Made by a program: the position numbers and the translations under genes. From contig JAEZXR010000024.1 in NCBI GenBank assembly GCA_023419605.1, positions 1 through 25,660 on the forward strand: a stretch of DNA of 25,660 nucleotides. Reading direction: 5' to 3'. Below the pieces are notes generated by a model. It worked only from the letters and a program-made list of their open reading frames with translations. It did not search any database and was not told where the DNA came from. Position 1 is the stretch's first letter, and the number at the start of each line of letters is the position of its first letter. This DNA is from Bacillota bacterium (GTDB lineage: Bacteria > Bacillota > Clostridia > Acetivibrionales > JAEZXR01). Below, one piece after another: positions 1 through 6,903 of the stretch.

Positions 1-119
1 CTCCAGTTTCCTTCAGATTCCTCGTCGCCGAGGACACCCTTACTCTTGGCTATGTGCTTGGCACTATCAACCCGCACTCGGGACTTTCACCCGTAAGAAT
101 GCGCCCATGCTGGGCGCAC
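1..119 (-). mobile_element. 5' end of a group II intron (bacterial class C type), cut by the window edge
   Basis: On the minus strand the sequence starting at 119 opens with GTGCG, the conserved group II intron 5' end. It continues with blocks I recognise from class IIC introns such as the Oceanobacillus iheyensis one: GCATGGGCGCA (about 110-100), GGGTGAAAGTCCCGA (about 92-78), AAGGGTGTCC and GGAATCTGAAGGAA near the left edge. This is domain I of the ribozyme. The rest of the intron and any reverse transcriptase gene would lie to the left, outside the window. The boundary falls directly after a terminator stem and its T-tract (127-159 and 120-126), which is the typical target of class C introns. 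The match is from memory of the family; the 5' boundary is clear, but intactness cannot be judged. Confidence 0.85.
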
Positions 120-159
120 AAGAAAAAAGTCCGGACTGCTTCATCGGCACTCCGGACTT
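120..159 (-). terminator. Intrinsic terminator of the first MFS exporter gene; intron target site
   Basis: A 9-bp perfect stem (AAGTCCGGA 127-135 with TCCGGACTT 151-159) with a 15-nt loop is followed on the minus strand by TTTTTTCTT. It lies 24 nt after the stop codon of the exporter gene. The group II intron begins immediately after the T-tract. Confidence 0.9.
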
Positions 160-183
160 CTTCTGTCTTCCTGGTTTTTACAC

Positions 184-1650
184 CTATACGGACTCTTTTG
201 GGAGATAGCCTTCCCCGGCATTCCGGAGCTGTCTCTTTTTACGCCGGTACAACCGAAGGGCTGTCAATACCGCGCCTACAGCACAGATGGCTGCCGCAGA
301 AATATACACCGTTCTCATACCATAAATAAAGACATCGTCCCTCCCCTGTACGTAGTTCACCACTCTGTACCCGATTTTATGACTCATCCGGTTATATAAA
401 AGGGTGGTGGAGAGTGAAACGCCAAAGACGATTCCCAGATTTCGGACCAGCGCGTTAATACTTCCTGCGATCCCCAGCCTGTCCCTCGGCACTGTGGACA
501 TTACCAGGGAAGTGTTGGGCGATTGGAACAAACCGTTTCCGATGGCCAGAACAGCGACAAACAAGAGCATAACCCACAGGGTCGAGTGTTCGTTTAATGT
601 AGACATGAGCAGCAGGCCCGTGATGGTAAAGAGCAGTCCCACAAATGTCAGCAATTCCGAGCCGATCCGATCGGATAAATATCCGCTGATGGGGGCGACG
701 ACCGAAAGGATCAGGGGATACGCCATCATAAACAGCCCGGTCGTTCCCGAAGAAAATTTCAGAACGTCCTGAAGGTAAAAGGGTTGTATAATGTTTGTAC
801 AGCCGATGGCCGTAAAGGATATAAATGCACAAAAGACACTGATGGAGAAAAGCTTATTCTCAAATAGGTTCAATTGAAGCAATGGGGCTTCCACCCGTTT
901 CTCTAACCGGATAAACATAGCGATGCACACCACCGCCAGCACAAACGCTGCCAGGATCATCGGATTTTGATAGCCCACCTCCTGGCCCCGGGTAATGGCT
1001 CCGAATAGCAGGACGATGGCCGCTGAAAAGAGAGCTACTCCCTTAATATCCAACTTGCCTCCCGCGTGTGTATCGGCCTTCGGCAGGATCTTCGTTCCGA
1101 GAAAAAACGTTACAATTCCCACAGGAACATTAATAAGAAAAATATATTGCCAGCTCAGCACGGAAACAATGAGTCCCCCCAGCGGTGGACCCACCATCGT
1201 TCCCAATGCCACAAAGGTACCGGATATCCCTAAAGCCCTGCCTCTTTCACTGGCAGGAAAGATGTGGGTGATGATTCCCTGGTTTGTAGCCATGGTACCT
1301 GCTGCGCCAATGGCTTGTATCACCCTTGAAAACACCAGAAGCGGCAGCGTATTGGATATACCGCAAAGCAAAGACCCAACGGTAAACAGAATAAGACCGA
1401 ATTTAAAAATTGTGGTTTTGCCCTTCATGTCACCTAACCGTCCAAAGGTAAGAATGCTGGCGGAAATTACAATAAGATAACTGGTTACCACCCATTCAAT
1501 GGACGCCATGGTCACTGACAAACTCTTTGCCATGACAGGCAGCGCTACATTTACGATACTGCTATCCAGGCACGCCATAAATGGCTGCATCGCCACAATC
1601 AATAAAATCAGCCACCGGTTTTTATATATTTTTAAATCTGTTTCCTTCAT
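184..1650 (-). CDS. MFS drug exporter, DHA2 family (14 TM, EmrB/QacA type)
   Basis: This is a predicted proton-driven multidrug exporter of the cytoplasmic membrane, about 488 residues, the usual length for 14-helix DHA2 carriers. Visible family motifs are the LDSSIVNVALP segment in TM1, motif A (GRLGDMKGK) between TM2 and TM3, and the antiporter motif C (GTMVGPPLGG) in TM5. The C-terminus is a short basic tail. I start at ATG 1650 because GGGGG sits about 7 nt upstream; an in-frame GTG at 1671 would add seven residues but has a poorer ribosome site. A small membrane protein gene lies 56 nt upstream on the same strand, so the two are probably co-transcribed. A terminator follows. The substrate cannot be told from sequence. 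Confidence 0.9.
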   Translation of the reverse strand: MKETDLKIYKNRWLILLIVAMQPFMACLDSSIVNVALPVMAKSLSVTMASIEWVVTSYLIVISASILTFGRLGDMKGKTTIFKFGLILFTVGSLLCGISNTLPLLVFSRVIQAIGAAGTMATNQGIITHIFPASERGRALGISGTFVALGTMVGPPLGGLIVSVLSWQYIFLINVPVGIVTFFLGTKILPKADTHAGGKLDIKGVALFSAAIVLLFGAITRGQEVGYQNPMILAAFVLAVVCIAMFIRLEKRVEAPLLQLNLFENKLFSISVFCAFISFTAIGCTNIIQPFYLQDVLKFSSGTTGLFMMAYPLILSVVAPISGYLSDRIGSELLTFVGLLFTITGLLLMSTLNEHSTLWVMLLFVAVLAIGNGLFQSPNTSLVMSTVPRDRLGIAGSINALVRNLGIVFGVSLSTTLLYNRMSHKIGYRVVNYVQGRDDVFIYGMRTVYISAAAICAVGAVLTALRLYRRKKRQLRNAGEGYLPKESV

Positions 1651-1706
1651 TTCCAGACCCCCATTTTTCACCAGAGCACTTTACCCGTCACAGTAAAGCC
1701 TCTTTT

Positions 1707-1901
1707 TCATCTTTTTCTTTCTCTATTTCTTTTTGCCCAATAAATAAAGGCACATGCCAGCAGCCCATAGCAAAGCACCACCACCAGCAGCGTAATCACT
1801 CTTTCTGTTAGGGACCCATCCGCCAAAAGCACAGGCCCCAGTCCAAAAAATGTTACAAGCAGGGCTGCTGCAATAAGTACTGTGTACATCAGATACTTCA
1901 T
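1707..1901 (-). CDS. Small two-helix membrane protein, function unknown
   Basis: The protein is 64 residues and almost entirely two hydrophobic helices (about residues 3-21 and 31-53), separated by a short polar turn (LADGSLTER) and ending in a basic tail (KRNRERKR), which suggests a cytoplasmic C-terminus. I chose ATG 1901 because AGGAAGG lies 9 nt upstream; an ORF start at 1949 would add 16 residues without a ribosome site. It precedes the MFS exporter on the same strand with a 56-nt gap, so it may be its partner, but this is only inferred from position. Similar small proteins occur in Bacillota; I cannot name the family with confidence. Confidence 0.7.
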   Translation of the reverse strand: MKYLMYTVLIAAALLVTFFGLGPVLLADGSLTERVITLLVVVLCYGLLACAFIYWAKRNRERKR

Positions 1902-2002
1902 AAACAAGAACCTTCCTTCTTTTACAAGCAATAGGTATTGTCTATACATTATTCACATGCTGCCTGTAGTTATATCCGTCTGCAATCAATCTCGCGCAAG
2001 CC

Positions 2003-2031
2003 AAAACCGCTGGTCAAATATTTGCCAGCGG
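2003..2031 (-). terminator. Intrinsic terminator of the marR-ABC-ABC operon
   Basis: CCGCTGG (2007-2013) pairs with CCAGCGG (2025-2031), and the inner CAAATATTTG extends the stem with one bulged base. On the minus strand the stem is followed by TTTT (2006-2003). It lies 50 nt after the stop of the 739-residue ABC subunit. Confidence 0.75.
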
Positions 2032-2080
2032 CTTCTTATTTTCAGGATTGGCGAAAATATAACTTTCGCTGCATCCTAGC

Positions 2081-4300
2081 TTATACAGCTTCAGGTTCCA
2101 GGTTTGCACCGGTAAACTGGCTGTTGTAAAGGTCTGCGTAGAAACCGCCCTGTTCCAGGAGTTCCTTATGGTTACCCATTTCAATAATGCTTCCGTGATT
2201 CATAACAAGAATCTGCTCCGCATCACGAATGGTGGAAAGCCTGTGTGCGATAACAAAGCTGGTTCTGCCCTTCATCAGGTTGGACATGGCCTTCTGTATC
2301 AGCACCTCGGTTCGGGTATCCACACTGCTTGTAGCTTCATCCAGAATCAGGATCGCCGGATCTGCCAGGATGGCACGGGCAATGGTCAACAGCTGTTTCT
2401 GGCCCTGGGATATATTAGTAGCTTCTTCATTTAATACCGTGTTATATCCTTCGGGGAGGGTACGGATAAAGTGGTCGGCGTGAGCTGCTTTGGCGGCTCT
2501 TACGATCTCATCCATGGTAGCGCCCTCACGTCCGTAGGCAATATTATCCTTTATAGTACCGTTAAAGAGCCAGGTATCCTGAAGCACCATACCAAACATA
2601 TTTCGAAGGCTTCCGCGCTTAATGTCTCTTATATCCACCCCGTCAATGGTGATGCTTCCATTATTAATCTCATAAAAGCGCATCAAAAGGTTTACCAGTG
2701 TAGTTTTACCCGCTCCTGTGGGTCCTACGATGGCGATGGTATCACCGGGCTTAACCTCCAGGTTCATATCCTGAATCAAAGGCACTTCCTCCGTATAACG
2801 GAAGTCTACATTCTTAAAGCTTACCTGGCCTTTCGGATACTGCAATACCTTTGCATCCGGGCTGTCAGGAATTTCCTCTTCTTCATCCAGCACTTCAAAT
2901 ACCCGTTCCGCACAGGCAATGGTTGACTGAATGATGTTAGCGATATTCGCCGTTTGAACGATAGGCATGGTAAAGGATCTGGAATACTGGATAAATGCAG
3001 TAATGTCACCTAAATTCAATCTGTTTTTCGTCATCCAGAGACCGCCCACGATACAAATGACTACGTAGCCCAAATTGCTGACAAAATTCATCATAGGAAA
3101 CATAATTCCGGAGATAAACTGCGCCTTCCAACCGGATTCATAAAGTTCATCATTGATTTGTCCGAACTTCTCCACCGATTCCTGTTCACGTCCAAAGACC
3201 TTCACGATCTTATGTCCGGTATACATTTCCTCCACGTGGCCGCTGAGTGCTCCCAATGCTTTCTGCTGGGAAGCAAAGTACTTCTGTGACTTTTTCGCAA
3301 TAAAAGCTGTTGCAAAAATGTAGAGCGGCAGCGTAAGCAGCACGATCAACGTTAACACCGGGCTGATGGTCAGCATCATGATGATATAGCCCAAAATGGA
3401 AACGATGGAGGTAATCAGCTGCGTCAAGCTCTGCTGCAGGGTGGTGGAAATGGTGTCCACATCGTTTGTCACACGGCTCAGTATTTCACCATGGGTCCTT
3501 CCATCGAAATACTTCAGTGGAAGCCTGGACAGCTTATCGTCAACTTCCCGGCGCAAGTCATACACCGTTTTTTGCGCAACGCCCGACATTACAAGTCCCA
3601 TGGTTAAGCTAAAGAGAGAGCTTGCTATATAAATACCGATCAATACCAGCGCCAGTTGGCCGATGGCTGTATAATCAATTTTACCGCCGGTCTCACGGAT
3701 CGCTTTTATTGCATTGTCAATCTGCTCCTGTGTCATCGTAATTTTTTGCGAAGGATTCTGTGCATCCCCCGGTTGTCCCGCAGGCATCAGCTTACTGCTT
3801 AAATCCAGAATCTGCTTGCTGATATCCGCCTTTTGGTTGTAATCTTCCACCGTATCCAGCATCGGCAGCTTCATAAATTCCTGAATCGCCTTCAACGTTT
3901 CGGGGTCCATCTGTGTCTGAGCAGGCTGCTGTGCTGTGGCGTTTTGCTGCACCTGGGCACTTTTTTGCATTTGCTCCTTGATCTGGTCTGCCGCCTTTTT
4001 CTGTCCTTCGGTCAGCTGTTCCAGTACTTTTCCCGCCATGTAGCCGTCTGTCAGCGTATTCATTGCTTTACGGGTTACTTGCGGCGCATATACGGTAAAG
4101 GTTGTACTTAATATGGCAAAAATCAATACTACCAGTAAATTAATACGATGCGGTTTTAAATAGCCTATCAATCTTTTCAATGTGCCTTTAAAGTTCTTTG
4201 CCTTCTGCACAGGCATCCCAAAGCCTGGACCACCTGGGCCGCCCGGACCTCTTCTACGCGGCATTCCCATATTTTGTGTCTGTTTTTGTTCTGCACTCAT
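2081..4300 (-). CDS. ABC exporter half-transporter (TMD-NBD), catalytically complete subunit with a large extracytoplasmic insertion
   Basis: This is one half of a heterodimeric multidrug ABC exporter (TM287/288 or BmrCD type). The layout is a Gly/Pro/Arg-rich N-terminus (about residues 14-30), TM1 near 54-74, a long polar Gln-rich insertion (about 85-210), the remaining five helices, then the nucleotide-binding domain. That domain has Walker A GPTGAGKTT (about 525-533), Walker B ILILDEATSSVD with the catalytic Glu, and H-loop IAHRLS. The signature is degenerate: NISQGQ instead of LSGGQ. At 739 residues it is about 130-150 longer than usual because of the insertion. Start ATG 4300 has a strong GAGGAGGAG site and overlaps the partner's stop codon by 4 nt, implying translational coupling. 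Confidence 0.93.
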   Translation of the reverse strand: MSAEQKQTQNMGMPRRRGPGGPGGPGFGMPVQKAKNFKGTLKRLIGYLKPHRINLLVVLIFAILSTTFTVYAPQVTRKAMNTLTDGYMAGKVLEQLTEGQKKAADQIKEQMQKSAQVQQNATAQQPAQTQMDPETLKAIQEFMKLPMLDTVEDYNQKADISKQILDLSSKLMPAGQPGDAQNPSQKITMTQEQIDNAIKAIRETGGKIDYTAIGQLALVLIGIYIASSLFSLTMGLVMSGVAQKTVYDLRREVDDKLSRLPLKYFDGRTHGEILSRVTNDVDTISTTLQQSLTQLITSIVSILGYIIMMLTISPVLTLIVLLTLPLYIFATAFIAKKSQKYFASQQKALGALSGHVEEMYTGHKIVKVFGREQESVEKFGQINDELYESGWKAQFISGIMFPMMNFVSNLGYVVICIVGGLWMTKNRLNLGDITAFIQYSRSFTMPIVQTANIANIIQSTIACAERVFEVLDEEEEIPDSPDAKVLQYPKGQVSFKNVDFRYTEEVPLIQDMNLEVKPGDTIAIVGPTGAGKTTLVNLLMRFYEINNGSITIDGVDIRDIKRGSLRNMFGMVLQDTWLFNGTIKDNIAYGREGATMDEIVRAAKAAHADHFIRTLPEGYNTVLNEEATNISQGQKQLLTIARAILADPAILILDEATSSVDTRTEVLIQKAMSNLMKGRTSFVIAHRLSTIRDAEQILVMNHGSIIEMGNHKELLEQGGFYADLYNSQFTGANLEPEAV

Positions 4301-6024
4301 GCGATCTCCTCCTCAGACAGCTGTGAGGATACGATTTCACGGTATACCTCGCAGGTATTTAACAATTCCTTATGTGTTCCCATGCCTTCAATGCGTCCCT
4401 CATCCAATACGATAATCCGGTCTGCATCCATTACAGTTCCTACCCGCTGGGCAACAAGAAGCACGGTAGCCTCTGCGATCTCTTTTTTCAAAGCTGCTCT
4501 GAGTTTTGCATCCGTCTTAAAGTCGAGGGCGGAGAAGCTGTCGTCAAACACATAAATCTCAGGTTTTCTAACTAGCGCACGGGCGATGGAAAGACGCTGT
4601 TTTTGTCCACCGGAAACGTTGGTACCGCCCTGAGCGATTTCATGCTCATAGCCCCCATCCATTTGTGCAATAAACCCGGCGGCCTGTGCCACTTCCGCAG
4701 CATGTTGAATTTCTTCAAAGGTTGCGTCCTCTTTTCCGTACCGGATATTCTCTGTAATGGTACCTGTAAAAAGTACCGCCTTCTGGGGCACAAAACCGAT
4801 TTTGGCTCTAAGGCTTTGCTGTGACATATTTCTTACATCTTCCCCATCAATCAGAACACTGCCGCCGCTTACATCATAAAATCTGGGAATCAGGTTTACC
4901 AGTGTCGATTTACCCGATCCGGTACTTCCTATGATGGCGGTGACCTCTCCAGGCTTTGCACTGAAGGAAATATCCTTTAATGCAGGCTCTTCGGCCCCAT
5001 GATAGCTGAAGGTAACATTTTTAAATTCTACATATCCTCTTTTTGCGTCCGCTTCCTTGGCTTCTTTCGGGTCGTTAATTTCCGGAACCATATCCAGAAC
5101 TTCATTCACTCTCACCGCAGCCGCTTGCGCACGCGGTACCATGATAAACATCATGGAGAGCATCAGCATGGACATAAGAATCTGCATGGCATACTGGGTA
5201 AACGCCAGCAGGGAGCCAATCTGCATCCCACCCCTATCGATACGAATAATACCGAACCAAAGAATCGCCAGCGAGGTGAGGTTCATTACCAGCATCAGAG
5301 AGGGCATCATAAAGGCCATGATGCGATTCACTCTAATATAGTTATTGGTCAGATCGGCGTTTGCATCTTCAAAGCGGACCTTTTCGTGCTCAATCCGGTT
5401 AAATGCACGGATAACCCGGATTCCTGTGAGTTTTTCGCGAAGAACAAGGTTAATTCTATCGATCTTCACCTGAATCTGTTTGAACAAAGGGATTCCTTTT
5501 GTAGCAATTAAGGCAATAACACCGCCCAATACCGGAATCGCAACGGCGAGGGACCAGGTCAGGGGCTTATCCTCACTCAACGCCATAATAACGCCCCCAA
5601 CGGCCATCATCGGCGCGCCGATCATCATTCGCATCATCATCACGGTGACCATCTGTATCTGTGTAATATCATTGGTTGTTCTTGTAATCAGGGTCGCTGT
5701 ACCGATTTTGTCAAACTCGTGCAGAGAATAGCTTTCCACCCGTTTAAAAACTTTGTTTCGGAGAACTCTTCCAAAACCCAAGGCAACTTTAGAGGACAGG
5801 AAGCTGGCGATGATGGCTGCAATGGCACCTCCGCCGGCAACCAGCAGCATAAATGCACCGATTTTCATAATATAGTTTGTGTCCCCATTCATAACACCCT
5901 TATTGATGATATCCGACATAAGGGTTGGCAAATATAGATCTGCAAGGGTCTGTGCGAATATCAGAACCAAAGCCCCTGCTATTAAAGCCCAAAACGGCTT
6001 TAAAAATCTGAATAATTTCAGCAT
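4297..6024 (-). CDS. ABC exporter half-transporter (TMD-NBD), degenerate-site subunit
   Basis: This is the partner of the downstream 739-residue subunit, about 575 residues with six predicted helices followed by one ATPase domain. Walker A is GSTGSGKST (about 365-373) and the signature is a canonical VSGGQ. After Walker B the sequence reads VFDDSFSALD, so Asp replaces the catalytic Glu (about residue 491), and the H-loop His is Gln (VAQRVGT, about 524). Together with the partner's SQGQ signature this makes one non-hydrolytic and one active ATP site, as in TM287/288. I use ATG 6024; an in-frame TTG at 6045 would add seven residues. A GGAGATGG stretch upstream is the likely ribosome site. The gene ends in a 4-nt ATGA overlap with its partner. 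Confidence 0.93.
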   Translation of the reverse strand: MLKLFRFLKPFWALIAGALVLIFAQTLADLYLPTLMSDIINKGVMNGDTNYIMKIGAFMLLVAGGGAIAAIIASFLSSKVALGFGRVLRNKVFKRVESYSLHEFDKIGTATLITRTTNDITQIQMVTVMMMRMMIGAPMMAVGGVIMALSEDKPLTWSLAVAIPVLGGVIALIATKGIPLFKQIQVKIDRINLVLREKLTGIRVIRAFNRIEHEKVRFEDANADLTNNYIRVNRIMAFMMPSLMLVMNLTSLAILWFGIIRIDRGGMQIGSLLAFTQYAMQILMSMLMLSMMFIMVPRAQAAAVRVNEVLDMVPEINDPKEAKEADAKRGYVEFKNVTFSYHGAEEPALKDISFSAKPGEVTAIIGSTGSGKSTLVNLIPRFYDVSGGSVLIDGEDVRNMSQQSLRAKIGFVPQKAVLFTGTITENIRYGKEDATFEEIQHAAEVAQAAGFIAQMDGGYEHEIAQGGTNVSGGQKQRLSIARALVRKPEIYVFDDSFSALDFKTDAKLRAALKKEIAEATVLLVAQRVGTVMDADRIIVLDEGRIEGMGTHKELLNTCEVYREIVSSQLSEEEIA

Positions 6025-6082
6025 ATAAGTACCATCTCCATCCAATTAAGTCTTTTAAATTTTGTTTGTATAGAAAAATTGA

Positions 6083-6520
6083 TTAAGCCTGATCCTCCAA
6101 AAGCTTTTTTAATATATTCAGACCCTCAATTATTTTTTCAACTTCCTCCTGTGTAGCTTTACTCAGGATATCACTCACACTCTGCTCCGCTTTCTTATGA
6201 AAATCCTGATGCAGCCCTTTATATTCAGGGGTTAGGCGTACGTATACAACCCGCCGGTCTTCCTTACACCGGATTCTTTCCACTATATTCTGCTGCTCCA
6301 GCCTGTCAACGATTCCGGATACAGTGCTGTTTGTCAAACCCATCTTCTCACTTAATTCACTGATCTTCCGCTGCCCGGAATGGCTTAAAATTCCGATGAT
6401 CATTCCCTGGGGCGCCGTAATTCCATGCTTCTCAAACCCTTTTGCCATAGTGTGTTTATAGAGCATGCCTACGTACCTGCAGAGTTCTATAACCTTAATA
6501 CTCTTGCTTCGTTCTTCCAT
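6083..6520 (-). CDS. MarR-family transcriptional regulator of the ABC exporter operon
   Basis: This is a 145-residue winged-helix repressor of the MarR family, the usual length. The recognition region is KISELSEKMGLTNSTVSGIVDRLEQ (about residues 52-76), followed by the wing with the typical DRR (IRCKEDRRVVYVRLT). A long C-terminal dimerisation helix ends the protein. It is the first gene of a unit with the two ABC half-transporters (58-nt gap), so it probably represses their synthesis until a drug-like ligand binds. GAAGGTGA precedes the ATG at 6520. A perfect palindrome over its own promoter supports autoregulation. The ligand is unknown. Confidence 0.92.
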   Translation of the reverse strand: MEERSKSIKVIELCRYVGMLYKHTMAKGFEKHGITAPQGMIIGILSHSGQRKISELSEKMGLTNSTVSGIVDRLEQQNIVERIRCKEDRRVVYVRLTPEYKGLHQDFHKKAEQSVSDILSKATQEEVEKIIEGLNILKKLLEDQA

Positions 6521-6553
6521 TTGCTCACCTTCTCAGAAACTATTTCGTATCCG

Positions 6554-6602
6554 TATATTTCGTACACGAAATATATTACTCCTTATCGGATTGTACTGTC
6601 AA
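6554..6602 (-). promoter_or_regulatory. Promoter of the marR-ABC-ABC operon with overlapping MarR operator
   Basis: On the minus strand a consensus -35 TTGACA (6602-6597), an 18-nt spacer and a -10 TAATAT (6578-6573) are seen. Overlapping the -10 and the start site is a perfect inverted repeat with 10-bp arms, TATATTTCGT (6554-6563) and ACGAAATATA (6566-6575), separated by AC. A further direct copy of TATTTCGTA lies at 6541-6549, 15 nt from the one in the left arm. The position fits steric repression by the MarR protein encoded just downstream; binding itself is inferred. Confidence 0.85.
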
Positions 6603-6657
6603 GTATTTTTTGCATCAGATCATAAATATATGAAGAAATTCTGGAATTTATTTGAAG

Positions 6658-6778
6658 AAATAGTGAGCTGCATTGAATAGACTATCTTATCGTATCACTT
6701 GGTCTTATGCCATTCAATGTATATATTGAACAATTTTAGCCTATCCAGACCATAAGTATTTGGGCAACTCACTATATT
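6658..6778. repeat. Imperfect inverted-repeat segment of about 120 nt in an otherwise gene-free gap
   Basis: The 383-nt gap 6521-6903 holds the marR promoter, this segment and a terminator; I see no gene in it. The ends of the segment, ATAGTGAGCTGC (6660-6671) and GCAACTCACTAT (6764-6775), are inverted copies with one mismatch. Inside, CATTGAAT (6671-6678) is inverted as ATTCAATG (6712-6719). A T-run follows at 6777. It could be a small mobile-element remnant, a structured RNA or chance structure. No transposase sequence is present. Confidence 0.35.
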
Positions 6779-6836
6779 TTTCAGAAAAGGGACTTGATAA
6801 AACTTATAGTATTAATTATTATAAATAATGTTATGT

Positions 6837-6900
6837 CTATAGGAAAAGGCTGGCTTTATTGACACCTGCAAATGTAAATAAAGCCAGCCTTTTCCTATAG
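6837..6900. terminator. Very long perfect hairpin, terminator of the FtsX-type permease gene
   Basis: Two arms of 24 nt (6837-6860 and 6877-6900) are exact inverted copies around a 16-nt loop. The GC-rich core (GGCTGGC / GCCAGCC) is followed within the arm by TTTTCC in either direction, so it can act on both strands. It begins 3 nt after the stop codon end of the 818-residue permease gene. Confidence 0.85.
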
Positions 6901-6903
6901 GGT

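Noticed and set aside
455..832. Second minus-strand frame inside the first MFS gene
   Set aside because: It overlaps out of frame with a conserved exporter and has no ribosome site or recognisable protein features.
4999..5511. Plus-strand open frame of 170 codons opposite the ABC subunit gene
   Set aside because: It is antisense shadow coding over a conserved transporter, with His/Asn-rich translation and no start signal.
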